From Endozoicomonas sp. OPT23 (GTDB taxonomy: Bacteria > Pseudomonadota > Gammaproteobacteria > Pseudomonadales > Endozoicomonadaceae): DNA of 64,000 nucleotides. The stretch lies in assembly GCF_009653635.1 (NCBI RefSeq), contig NZ_PPFD01000002.1:558001-622000 (forward strand), given 5' to 3'. A program made the translations under genes and the position numbers. Positions 56,096-64,000 of this stretch are shown one piece after another (the first letter of the stretch is position 1; the number at the start of each line of letters is the position of its first letter). Under the pieces are notes generated by a model. The model was not told the DNA's origin and ran no database searches. It worked only from the letters and a program-made list of their open reading frames with translations.

Positions 56096-57163
56096 ATGAA
56101 AATTAAAACTACTGGACGTATGTCGTTCAAAGGCACTTGTTTATCATTTGTTTTGCTGGCTGCAGGAAATTCTGCACTGGCTGCGACAGCCTTTGAAGAA
56201 TGTCTGCTGAAAAAAGCCATAAACGGTGATGCACATACCAATCTGAAGACTATACGTGAAGAGTGCAGCACCAGTGTCTACCAATTGCCAGGAGTGTCAG
56301 AGACACAACCAGTAGCATCGACTCCACAGGGCGAGGAAGTTGAGTTGACCGCCTTTGATCGCCGTCTTCAGGGTGAGCGTAAAGGGGCAGGCAACCGCTT
56401 TCTGATCATGCCTCACAAGCCTAACTATCTTTTACCGGTTTCCTGGAATGAAGATATGAACAGGGCACCTTACGGCGAGGGTGGGAAGTATCTGGATAAT
56501 ATAGAGATTAAATTTCAGCTGAGTTTGAAGGCGCCTCTGGTCAGAGGAGTATGGAATGGGCATGGTGATCTCTATGTAGCCTATACGAACACTTCCTGGT
56601 GGCAGGCGTATAATGATTTCTCTGCGCCTTTCAGGGAAACCAATCATGAACCGGAAGTTTTTGCCAGTTTTCTGATGAATGAGCCTCTGCCTTTTGGCTT
56701 TAGGTTACGTGCGGTTGATGTCGGTCTTAGTCATCAGTCCAATGGCCGTTCAGGCAGTCTTTCCAGAAGCTGGAACCGGATTTATGCGGAGTTTATTACT
56801 GAGCGAGATAATTTTTATCTGGGACTGAAAACCTGGTATCGAATTCCTGAGCCTGACGATGAAAAAGGGGAGAATGAATTCACCTCTAAAAAGGATGATA
56901 ACCCGGATATACATAATTATATGGGGTACGGAGAGCTGTATATGGGGTATCGCCTGAATCGACAACTGGTTGCTGTCATGATGCGAAACAACCTGAAAAG
57001 CGGTGATAACCGAGGAGCAATTCAGGTTGACTGGTCCTTCCCTCTCACCCGTCGTTTCCGGGGTTATGTTCAGTATTTCAACGGTTACGGTGAAAGCCTG
57101 ATCGATTACAACGCCAGTGTTAACCGCTTGAGCGTGGGCGTTATGCTCACAGACTGGTTATAA
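56096..57163 (+). CDS. pldA: Outer-membrane phospholipase A (OMPLA)
   Basis: An integral outer-membrane beta-barrel that hydrolyses phospholipids in the outer leaflet. The 355-residue protein has a signal peptide (LSFVLLAAGNSALAAT), a short periplasmic region, then the barrel from about residue 100. The active-site stretch VGLSHQSNGRSGSLSRSWNR carries His, Ser (HxSN) and Asn of the catalytic triad. YVQYFNGYGESLIDYN is a conserved strand. The C-terminal end is aromatic-hydrophobic, as in barrel proteins. Confidence 0.94.
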   Translation: MKIKTTGRMSFKGTCLSFVLLAAGNSALAATAFEECLLKKAINGDAHTNLKTIREECSTSVYQLPGVSETQPVASTPQGEEVELTAFDRRLQGERKGAGNRFLIMPHKPNYLLPVSWNEDMNRAPYGEGGKYLDNIEIKFQLSLKAPLVRGVWNGHGDLYVAYTNTSWWQAYNDFSAPFRETNHEPEVFASFLMNEPLPFGFRLRAVDVGLSHQSNGRSGSLSRSWNRIYAEFITERDNFYLGLKTWYRIPEPDDEKGENEFTSKKDDNPDIHNYMGYGELYMGYRLNRQLVAVMMRNNLKSGDNRGAIQVDWSFPLTRRFRGYVQYFNGYGESLIDYNASVNRLSVGVMLTDWL

Positions 57164-57241
57164 GGTTAATTTGTTCTATCCTGACTTATCCTTAAGGCTC
57201 TGATATCACAGGGCTCTAACCGATAGATCGGGACATGGCCA

Positions 57242-58504
57242 GTGGATACAATAATTGCCAGAGAGCACAGAGAACTGGTTTGGGTAACTTCTCTGGGTGG
57301 CTTTCTAGAGTTTTACGATTTTATAATTTATGCCCTGATGGCAGAGTACATCTCTGTTCATTTCTTCCCCAGTTATGACCCTTACTCATCATTACTGGCT
57401 ACCTTCGCCACCTTTTCTGCAGGTTATCTGGCTCGTCCCTTGGGAGGCCTGGTTTTCGGCCACTTTGGTGACCGCTACGGCAGAAAGCCTACTTTTATCC
57501 TTACCGTTCTATTGATGGCGCTTTCCACTGCCATGATTGGTTTTCTGCCATCTTATGAACAGATTGGGCTTTGGGCTCCGGTTCTTCTTACTCTGTGTCG
57601 GGTAATTCAGGGCTTCTCTATCGGTGGAGAAATTCCCGGAGCCATGACGTACCTGAGCGAGACCGTTGATCGCAGGGAAGGGCTGGTTATGTCTCTGCTG
57701 TTTCTTGCCTTTGTTAATGGACTGGTGTTTGGTTCATTGATCAAAGCAGGACTGACATGGTTTCTGCCCTTAGAAGATATGCAGGAGTGGGGCTGGCGTA
57801 TTCCTTTTATATTAGGTGGTAGTCTGGGAATCTGCAGCTATATCATTCGGCGACGATTTCAGGAATCAGAAGTCTTTCTGGCTATGGCTTACAGGAAAGA
57901 ACAGTCGAAAGTTCCGGCTTTAACCTTGCTTCAGAAATACCGAAAACAGCTGTTAATCGGTATTTTATTGATTACGCCTGTTGCTGTTTCCATGCCTTTG
58001 CTGTTTCTCTTTACTCCGGGCTATCTGACCAAACTGCTGGATTATTCCGCCTTTGATGTTGCTGTTTCCGGTGGTGTTGGTGTGTTTTTTTCCTCTCTGA
58101 TATTTGTTGCTGTCGGGTTGCTTGCTGATAAATTGCCTGCAGGTAGAGTCATGTTGTTTGCCAGCTTGCTGGTGGTTTTTTCGGGATGGTTGATTTTTCC
58201 TGCCTATGTCACGGGTCATGCCAGCTTGTTGCTGATGATGTTGTTCAGTGCATTGGTAATGGGTGGAGTTGTTGGCGTAGCACCTTTATTGCTATCACGG
58301 CTGTTCCCTGTGTCGGTTCGTTATTCGGGAATAGCACTCAGCTATAACATCAGCTTTGCCGTCTTTGGTGGCCTGGCTCCTATTATTGCCATGGCACTGA
58401 TCAAGCTGAACGGTAATCTGGCTGCACCGGCCTGGTATCTTACAATTAGTGGCTGTCTGGGGATTTTGGCAGTGCTCTTGGCAGGAAGGCAGAGAGGGTT
58501 TTAG
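57242..58504 (+). CDS. MFS transporter, MHS family (paralogue)
   Basis: A 420-residue 12-helix transporter, starting at GTG. Its motifs GGFLEFYDFIIYALMAEYI, GYLARPLGGLVFGHFGDRYG and RVIQGFSIGGEIPGAMTYL align throughout with the transporter at 54718, indicating duplication. An ATG seven bases upstream is in another frame. It ends 4 bases inside the convergent MFS gene. Confidence 0.88.
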   Translation: MDTIIAREHRELVWVTSLGGFLEFYDFIIYALMAEYISVHFFPSYDPYSSLLATFATFSAGYLARPLGGLVFGHFGDRYGRKPTFILTVLLMALSTAMIGFLPSYEQIGLWAPVLLTLCRVIQGFSIGGEIPGAMTYLSETVDRREGLVMSLLFLAFVNGLVFGSLIKAGLTWFLPLEDMQEWGWRIPFILGGSLGICSYIIRRRFQESEVFLAMAYRKEQSKVPALTLLQKYRKQLLIGILLITPVAVSMPLLFLFTPGYLTKLLDYSAFDVAVSGGVGVFFSSLIFVAVGLLADKLPAGRVMLFASLLVVFSGWLIFPAYVTGHASLLLMMLFSALVMGGVVGVAPLLLSRLFPVSVRYSGIALSYNISFAVFGGLAPIIAMALIKLNGNLAAPAWYLTISGCLGILAVLLAGRQRGF

Positions 58505-59712
58505 TCAAAGTTTTTCCGTATGGCATAGAGCAATGCTCCGGCCAGAATCAGTAACAAACCGGCAATGCAGATCAATATTTCAACGCTGGTCATTGCCAGT
58601 AAAGCAGCTGAAAGCCCGCCTATTACAAATGAAAAGGCGAATACCGAGCTGGCTACTCCCATAGCCCAGCCTTGCCTTTCCTCTTCCACGCAGTTGCTGA
58701 ACAGTGCCAGAGTGCTGACATAGGCGGTTACCAGTGCAATGGCCCATACGAAACCAGTCAGCCAGCGCAGAGCCATGAGGATATCGCTCTGGAAAACCAT
58801 GCTGAGCAGTCCGGCACTCAACAGTGCGTAGATAGACAGATTCATCGGCGTAAAACGTTTCTGGAGCCAGGGTAAGATCAGGAAGGTGGTGATCAGGCCG
58901 CCTCCTCCCATAGCAATGGTGCTGAATAGGCTCAGGTCGCTGGGTGAGTAATCGAATTTTTCCCCCAAAAAGATATAGAAGAACTGATAACTCATGCTGT
59001 TGCCAGCGTGGAAGAGAATATAAATCAGGCTGAGTTGACGAATCAGAGGGTGTCGAAACGCATCCAGAAATACCTGTATAGGCCTTTGCCAGTTAATTAT
59101 ATCTCCTTTGCCGACGATTCTTCGGCTCTCGTCCATGGCAAAGGCAATCCAGATCAGAGTTGCTATGGCTATCAGGCTGATGCAGATAAAAGGCAGATAA
59201 AGACCTGAGTCCGCCAGCAAGGCTCCTATACCGGGACCGAGAAAGTGAGCAGAGGTATTGGCAATAGTAATGCGGCTTAGATTAACAGGGCGGTCTTCCG
59301 GAGTGGATCGGTCGATAATAGCTGCCTGACCTATGGCAACACTACCACCCAGCAGGCCACTGACCAGCCTGCCTATCAGCAACAGGCTGATACTGCCCAA
59401 TGCGACTGATAGAGCCATAGCGCTGAACGCCAGAGTCAGCCCGGCCATGCACAGCATCAGGGTTTTACGTCTTCCCCAGCGATCGCTGAGATCCCCCAGA
59501 ATAACTGCTCCGAAGAACATGCCCAGTGGGAACAGAGCGAAGGCCAGGGCCAGCATTAAAGGTTGAAGGGCAGGGTTATCAGCCAGGAAGATATTTTCGG
59601 CGAAGGCAGCCACCAGTAAAGGAGTGATCAGCCCGTAGGACAACACATCGACAAAGATGGCCGCCATGGCGGGAAGGATGCCCTTGTTGGTGATTCGATG
59701 GTTGCGTTTCAT
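58501..59712 (-). CDS. MFS transporter, TetA/drug-efflux-like
   Basis: A 403-residue transporter. The motif LGDLSDRWGRRKTLM follows helix 2, and RLVSGLLGGSVAIGQAAIID with TPEDRPVNLSR is typical of the TetA/DHA1 group. Drug or sugar export is likely by family, though no substrate can be given. It converges on the MHS gene with a 4-base overlap. Confidence 0.87.
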   Translation of the reverse strand: MKRNHRITNKGILPAMAAIFVDVLSYGLITPLLVAAFAENIFLADNPALQPLMLALAFALFPLGMFFGAVILGDLSDRWGRRKTLMLCMAGLTLAFSAMALSVALGSISLLLIGRLVSGLLGGSVAIGQAAIIDRSTPEDRPVNLSRITIANTSAHFLGPGIGALLADSGLYLPFICISLIAIATLIWIAFAMDESRRIVGKGDIINWQRPIQVFLDAFRHPLIRQLSLIYILFHAGNSMSYQFFYIFLGEKFDYSPSDLSLFSTIAMGGGGLITTFLILPWLQKRFTPMNLSIYALLSAGLLSMVFQSDILMALRWLTGFVWAIALVTAYVSTLALFSNCVEEERQGWAMGVASSVFAFSFVIGGLSAALLAMTSVEILICIAGLLLILAGALLYAIRKNFD

Positions 59713-59905
59713 GGTTTTTCTACGGTTGCCTTAACAGCAAGGATAGAAGAGAAACATGCTCCAGCTCATATCTTTGTGCTCTTGGAAGAGTAGGAGACTA
59801 GACGTGTCAAAATGTGAGCGGGGTCAAATTAACTAGGACAAAAGTCTCAGAATATTGTAAGTTTCACGTCGCATATCAGGGTTACATTAAAACAAGGATT
59901 TTGAA

Positions 59906-60541
59906 GTGAAGAAGTGTCTTCCTTTGTCTCTTCTGACTGCAGCAGTACTGGCGACAGCTGCCTGCAGTCCTTTGCCACCGGCAGTTCATGTCTCTCAGGA
60001 CAACCAGATTAAGCTGCAGTCTGCGCAGCATTGGGGAGCGATTGCTCAGCATGTGTCTGGCCGAATTACAGCGAAACTGCCGAATGCTAAGCAGGCTGTT
60101 TATATTGATGAGAGCCAGTTCAATACCAAATTTTCGCAGGTTTTCTCCAAACAGTTGATCAGCCAGCTGGTTAATGGCGGTGTTCCAGTACTCGTTTCTC
60201 CAAGAGTTGACTCTCTTGAACTGCAGGTTCAGGTTGATACGGTTAGACATCCAAGAGATAGAGATAATTCTTATTTTCCAGTCTCTGGCGTATTAGGAGG
60301 AATCTGGGCTGTTATTAAGGCCCCTGTAGTTGCTTTACCTGTTGTCGTTGCCTATGACGAACACAAGTCAAAGCCATCCCAAACAGATACAGAAGTTTCT
60401 GTTACCACAAGGCTAATGGATGGTGCTGAAATCAAGTTCTCTGAAACGAATGTTTACTATATTACGGACTTGTCTATCAATCAGTTTGATAAGTCTGGCT
60501 TGATTAAGTTGACAAATAATGAAGCAGGGGCAGGTGAATAA
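59906..60541 (+). CDS. Lipoprotein, first gene of a FlgO-associated pair
   Basis: A 211-residue lipoprotein with lipobox LATAAC after MKKCLPLSLLTAAV. The body has no domain I recognise; it includes a hydrophobic stretch (SGVLGGIWAVIKAPVVALPVVVAY). The start is GTG. Its last base is the first base of the next gene (TAATG), so the two are co-translated and probably act together at the outer membrane. Confidence 0.78.
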   Translation: MKKCLPLSLLTAAVLATAACSPLPPAVHVSQDNQIKLQSAQHWGAIAQHVSGRITAKLPNAKQAVYIDESQFNTKFSQVFSKQLISQLVNGGVPVLVSPRVDSLELQVQVDTVRHPRDRDNSYFPVSGVLGGIWAVIKAPVVALPVVVAYDEHKSKPSQTDTEVSVTTRLMDGAEIKFSETNVYYITDLSINQFDKSGLIKLTNNEAGAGE

Positions 60542-61098
60542 TGAAAAGCATCTGTTCAAAATTTGTGTTGCTAATGCTTTCTTTCTTTTTAACAGCATGC
60601 GCAGCAACGAACCCTAATGGTTATAAAGAGCCAGAAGCTATTGATCTGGTTGAAATCAGTAAGCAGGCTGCTAAGGCTCTTGCAGTCAAAGCACAAAAAG
60701 AGCTTCCTGAAGGATCTACAATTTTGTCGACCAGTTTGGCCGATATAAATACACTAAACTCGACATCTACTTTTGGCCGCATTCTTTCAGAACAGTTATC
60801 GTCTGGGCTTACGGATAATGGCTTCAGCTTAATTGAAATTAAGATGCGTAATAGTGTCTATATTAAGGATCGTGGGGATAGTTCGGAGAGCGGTGAGTTT
60901 ACCTTGTCTCGTAAGTTAAAGACTCTCAGTAAAAATTATAATGCTAACGCCATTCTGGCAGGTACTTATGCGCTGGGAAGTCGCACTGTTTATGTCAGTG
61001 CCCGTTTGATTGACAGTAATAGCAAAATGGTTATTTCTTCTATCGATTTTCAGTTACCTATGGATTCTGATATTAGAACACTTACTCGTACTCGATGA
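60541..61098 (+). CDS. FlgO-family outer-membrane lipoprotein
   Basis: A 185-residue lipoprotein (lipobox FFLTAC). Its FlgO-type domain is TILSTSLADINTLNSTSTFGRIL followed by SEQLSSGLTDNGFSLIEIKM, then SRKLKTLSKNYNANAILAGTYA. FlgO is linked to Vibrio flagella, but related domains occur outside flagellar loci, and no flagellar gene lies here. Function is therefore open. Confidence 0.82.
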   Translation: MKSICSKFVLLMLSFFLTACAATNPNGYKEPEAIDLVEISKQAAKALAVKAQKELPEGSTILSTSLADINTLNSTSTFGRILSEQLSSGLTDNGFSLIEIKMRNSVYIKDRGDSSESGEFTLSRKLKTLSKNYNANAILAGTYALGSRTVYVSARLIDSNSKMVISSIDFQLPMDSDIRTLTRTR

Positions 61099-61105
61099 AC
61101 AAGAT

Positions 61106-61137
61106 AATGGTCAGGTATATGCCTGACCATTAAGTTT
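61106..61137. terminator. Bidirectional terminator
   Basis: AATGGTCAGG, 6-base loop, CCTGACCATT, followed by AAGTTTTATA on the plus strand. It lies between convergent genes. Confidence 0.75.
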
Positions 61138-61147
61138 TATACAGTCC

Positions 61148-62155
61148 CTACTTTAGCAACCCAAGAACCCCATCAACTTCTTCCTCCGTCGTATCAAACG
61201 AAGTCACTAGTCGATAACACTCCGGCCCATTAGGGAAAAAACCAACCTTAGCCATCAACTGTTTTGCCAGCTCATCAGGCATGGTCACAAACACCTGATT
61301 GGTTTGTACCGGGCAATACTGTGCGATATCTGCGTGCTTAACCAATCCTTCGGCAAGCTTTGCCGCCATTTGGTTGGCCTGTTCGGCATTCTTATACCAG
61401 AGCTGATCAGTAAACAGAGTCTTCATCTGAGCAGAGATAAAACGCATTTTGGAATGCAATTGCAGCCCCTGTTTTCTCAGGTGCAGAAAACCGTCAGCTG
61501 CTTCCTGATTAAAGAAAACGACAGCTTCACCAAACATCAACCCATTCTTGGTACCACCAAGAGACAGGATATCAATATGCTGACACATCTCGGCCAATGA
61601 GCATTGCAGGCTGACGGCAGCATTATAAATACGACAACCGTCCACATGCAGGAGCATGCCTAACGCTTCGCAAACTGTTTTGATGGCTTTGAGTTCATTA
61701 AGGGTATAAACCGTTCCCCATTCCGTGGATTGAGAAATGCTGACTAACTTTGGGCGTGTGGCATGTGCCCCCCAGTAGGTTTCTTTTTGGTGGGCTTCCT
61801 TTATCTGCTCGGGCGTTATTTTTCCGTGAACAGTTGGCAGGGTAATAATTTTACTGCCAGTGGCATTAGCTGGAGCGCCTACTTCATGGGTGAAAATATG
61901 GGCACTGTCAGGGCAGATGATACTATCGATACTGCGTAAAACAGCTTTACAGGCGAGGGTGTTGGCAGCCGTACCGTTGTAAACATAGAAAATGTCACAG
62001 TCTCTGCCCAGAGCTGATTTAATCAGCTCATCCGCTTCCAGAGTAACTGCATCATTTCCGTAGGAAGGCATATGGCCTGTATTGACTTCAACTAAAGCCT
62101 GCATGACTTCCGGGCTGACACCGGAGCCATTATCACTGCAAAAATTCTTGATCAT
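61148..62155 (-). CDS. Threonine-aldolase-like PLP enzyme (beta-eliminating lyase family)
   Basis: A 335-residue fold-type I PLP enzyme. The start NFCSDNGSGVSPEVMQALVEVN is typical of the low-specificity L-threonine aldolase group. YNGTAANTLACKAVL is the cofactor-phosphate region, LHVDGCRIYNAAV carries the Asp, and LSLGGTKNGLMFGEAVVFF the Schiff-base Lys. It would cleave threonine or allo-threonine to glycine and acetaldehyde. Confidence 0.88.
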   Translation of the reverse strand: MIKNFCSDNGSGVSPEVMQALVEVNTGHMPSYGNDAVTLEADELIKSALGRDCDIFYVYNGTAANTLACKAVLRSIDSIICPDSAHIFTHEVGAPANATGSKIITLPTVHGKITPEQIKEAHQKETYWGAHATRPKLVSISQSTEWGTVYTLNELKAIKTVCEALGMLLHVDGCRIYNAAVSLQCSLAEMCQHIDILSLGGTKNGLMFGEAVVFFNQEAADGFLHLRKQGLQLHSKMRFISAQMKTLFTDQLWYKNAEQANQMAAKLAEGLVKHADIAQYCPVQTNQVFVTMPDELAKQLMAKVGFFPNGPECYRLVTSFDTTEEEVDGVLGLLK

Positions 62156-62243
62156 GATGTAATCGACAACTGCCTTATTATCAGGCGGGTTATGGTACTG
62201 TTTTTATTGACTGAGAACAGCTTAGAAGAGTTTAAAAAAAGAT

Positions 62244-62261
62244 GCCGGGAAAATTCCCGGC
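62244..62261 (-). terminator. Terminator after the 62.3-kb gene
   Basis: GCCGGGAA/TTCCCGGC forms an 8-bp stem; on the minus strand it is followed by ATCTTTTTTTAAA, a good intrinsic terminator. Confidence 0.88.
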
Positions 62262-62297
62262 CAAGTAGGAGTGTATTCTTTTTGCGTTTTACAGTGC

Positions 62298-63266
62298 TTA
62301 ATGCGTAGAAGGCTTCAGAGTTTTTGGGTACTGATAAGCGATATATTCACCCGCCGTGTAGTCTTCATCAGTCTTTGGTCTTAGTGATGTAGACTTTCCT
62401 GCTGTTTTTCCTTCTTTGATTACTGCATTTTTGGCTGCTTCACGGTTCAGACTGATAAAGTCTTTTGTTGAAGCAGGCCCTGGAGCTGGCTGCTTATGCT
62501 CGACTATGTCTTTCTGGCTTTTTGACTTCTTTGCTTGAGTCTTCCCTTGAAGTTCTATGTTCTCTGCGATGAAGTCTCTGTCAGACGGCTTCCTTTCATA
62601 AGGTTTCTTTTGCTGATCTTTTTCAAAAACTGCAGTTCTGCCATGCTTTTGATACTTATTAACAACTTCAGCTGATGTCATCTCACTGGTTAGCTCGTGA
62701 GTCTTTTGCTCAGCAGAAGACAGAAACGCTGTTTTTGGTTTGTCTGCTTGAGCTCTAGTCTCTGTTGCCTCTGGAGCATTTTTTACAGAAGACTCGATGC
62801 CGCTACCTTGAGGTTGTTCCAGTTTCTTTTTCAAACTGGCTGATAAAGGAAGTCTTGTTCCTTTAAGCTTCTCGGTACTTAACTTGTAAGTGCTGCCTGT
62901 AGTTGGTTTTGGAATTCGACTGGTGAATTCCTTTTTCTGCAGAACAGGTGCTTCTTCCTTCTGTTGAGTTTCGCTGGCCTTAAGTGATGGCAGTGCTATC
63001 TCTACTCTAGCGGTCATAACTTCTCGTTTGAGCAATGGTTTCTGCTCTGCTGTTACCAAATTCGAGTCCTGACTCTTTTCTCCAGGAAAATAGCTTTTGA
63101 TATAGTCTGTGGCTATTTGCACACCTTTACCCAAGGCTCCAAATACTACTTCTGCAGTTCTGTCTGCTCGGCGCTCAGTATCGCCCGGCATAAAACCAGA
63201 TCCATGCAGTGCAATGTTCATCTGTTGCGTTATTGTTTTTATAAAACCGTTATTTGGGTTCAGCAT
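62298..63266 (-). CDS. Disordered Lys-rich protein of unknown function (effector-like)
   Basis: A 322-residue protein without a signal peptide, Lys/Glu/Ser/Thr-rich and mostly predicted disordered. Three related short segments occur in the last third: PSDRDFIAENIE, ASTKDFISLNREA and TDEDYTAGEYIAYQYP. The last has a Tyr-rich motif. I recognise no domain. GGAGGCG 6-7 bases before 63266 fixes the start; an upstream ATG (63287) is unlikely. The composition resembles injected effectors of host-associated bacteria, but secretion is not shown. It lies downstream of the partial gene on the same strand. Confidence 0.65.
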   Translation of the reverse strand: MLNPNNGFIKTITQQMNIALHGSGFMPGDTERRADRTAEVVFGALGKGVQIATDYIKSYFPGEKSQDSNLVTAEQKPLLKREVMTARVEIALPSLKASETQQKEEAPVLQKKEFTSRIPKPTTGSTYKLSTEKLKGTRLPLSASLKKKLEQPQGSGIESSVKNAPEATETRAQADKPKTAFLSSAEQKTHELTSEMTSAEVVNKYQKHGRTAVFEKDQQKKPYERKPSDRDFIAENIELQGKTQAKKSKSQKDIVEHKQPAPGPASTKDFISLNREAAKNAVIKEGKTAGKSTSLRPKTDEDYTAGEYIAYQYPKTLKPSTH

Positions 63267-63350
63267 ACTCGCCTCCTTGGCATACACTCCTTTCTTATGT
63301 CTCTACTTTATGCAACTTTCGACCTTGTTTGCATAACAGAGCTGTCAGTA

Positions 63351-64000
63351 TCACTGACCATCCGCTGGCAGCAGTTTTCTTGAACCTCCGGCCAGGTTAT
63401 CAAAGAAGGAATCTCCCGGTACAAACCTGACCCTGTCCCGACTACTTTCAGGCAGACTCTTAAGAAGAGTAGCTTGTGAAGCTTGTGTTTTCAGTGCGTT
63501 TGAGGAAAATTCTCCCATAATAACAATGGGATAGCGCTCATCGACGGCAAGACCAAAGTAGTATTCAATTTGCTTGGTGTTGATAATGGCGGCGATGCTT
63601 TCAATGGTTTTGTTCATAACAGGCGTTAATTGTTGCTGAGCCTTGTCATAGGTTTCCAGACGAACGGCATGATCCCCAGTGAGATAATCCTGCTTCTGCT
63701 CGGTATCCAGAATACGGCCGGCCTGATAACCCAGAGTATTAACGCCGGTATGTTCCCAGCGTTTGAGCATGGCGTGTTCCTTGCTTTGAACACGGTCATA
63801 ATCCTGTACATAGTCACTAGCGTTGAGGGTCTGGCGAACAGCGTCGCTACTGATATAGTCCGCCCAATGCTTATCTGTGGTCGGAAGAGAGCTGAGCCAG
63901 CTTTGAGAAACGTTTTTCCCTACTTCCCAGTAGCCACCGCTCATTCTTAGCCATTCCGGCAATTTGGCGGACATAGGGGTGATTTTTTCATCCCTGATTT
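63351..64000 (-). CDS. Protein of unknown function (possibly cut by the window end)
   Basis: The frame is open to the right edge: codons for RDEKITP precede the ATG at 63974. The product is therefore either 207 residues from that ATG or the C-terminal part of a longer protein. Visible stretches are LPEWLRMSGGYWEVGKNVSQ, IESIAAIINTKQIEYYFGLA and YPIVIMGEFSSNAL. No domain is recognised and there is no membrane helix. It is followed at a distance of about 85 bases by the disordered Lys-rich gene, so the two may be co-expressed. Confidence 0.6.
   Translation of the reverse strand, partial: IRDEKITPMSAKLPEWLRMSGGYWEVGKNVSQSWLSSLPTTDKHWADYISSDAVRQTLNASDYVQDYDRVQSKEHAMLKRWEHTGVNTLGYQAGRILDTEQKQDYLTGDHAVRLETYDKAQQQLTPVMNKTIESIAAIINTKQIEYYFGLAVDERYPIVIMGEFSSNALKTQASQATLLKSLPESSRDRVRFVPGDSFFDNLAGGSRKLLPADGQ

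Overview
The window looks like part of the chromosome of a Gram-negative marine gammaproteobacterium of the Oceanospirillales. It most resembles Endozoicomonas and relatives, an assignment inferred from gene content and not tested by search. The support is a complete type II secretion system (T2SS), FabV as enoyl reductase, the mreBCD-maf-rng-yhdP-tldD order, OMPLA, and several eukaryote-like or effector-like proteins of the kind reported from host-associated members. Base composition is moderate and genes are densely packed on both strands. No rRNA, tRNA, CRISPR array, transposase, prophage or replication origin was seen.

Layout. 1-9.4 kb: T2SS operon gspD (5'-truncated by the window edge) E F G H I J K L M N. 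9.4-13.3 kb, minus strand: a zinc-uptake locus of the Zrg type (small His-rich membrane protein, His-rich ZrgA-like protein, ABC ATPase, FtsX-like permease, DUF3299 protein) with a Zur-like palindrome at its head. 13.3-16.4 kb: a b562/b561 cytochrome pair, fabV, a periplasmic rhodanese and a PA4642-like gene. 16.7-24.9 kb: an SdaC-like amino-acid transporter, a coiled-coil protein of unknown function, hpt, upp-uraA (pyrimidine salvage), a STAS protein, and a secreted protein with a Thr-rich segment, a tetra-Arg site and a C-terminal membrane helix. 25.0-28.3 kb: gatCAB. 28.6-30.9 kb: a second mucin-like, single-pass membrane protein. 31.2-43.0 kb: mreB-mreC-mreD, an inserted endonuclease/sphingomyelinase-family gene on the opposite strand, then maf, rng, yhdP and tldD. 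43.0-51.1 kb: two Nudix hydrolases, a VOC protein, a TPR protein, an HSL-type esterase, a GMC oxidoreductase with a convergent TetR regulator, and an unknown exported protein. 51.2-61.1 kb: a large lipoprotein, an FMN-binding glutamate-synthase-like protein, OMPLA between two paralogous MHS transporters, another MFS transporter, and a lipoprotein/FlgO-like pair. 61.1-64 kb: a threonine-aldolase-like enzyme and two proteins of unknown function, the last cut by the window end.

How the parts fit. The T2SS could export the Sec-dependent proteins seen here (the two mucin-like proteins and the EEP hydrolase), but no sequence signal proves which are substrates. The EEP hydrolase, OMPLA, the GMC oxidoreductase and the MHS transporters could together handle host lipid or choline-type compounds; this is inference.

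The strongest unexpected observations are: (i) mreC appears to start at a non-canonical ATT codon preceded by a good ribosome-binding site, so a conventional ATG call would remove its membrane anchor; (ii) two mucin-like, single-pass, eukaryote-looking surface proteins flank gatCAB; (iii) a family of about 90-bp TAAGTG...CACTTA inverted-repeat elements lies in intergenic gaps; (iv) a Zur-like site heads the zinc locus.
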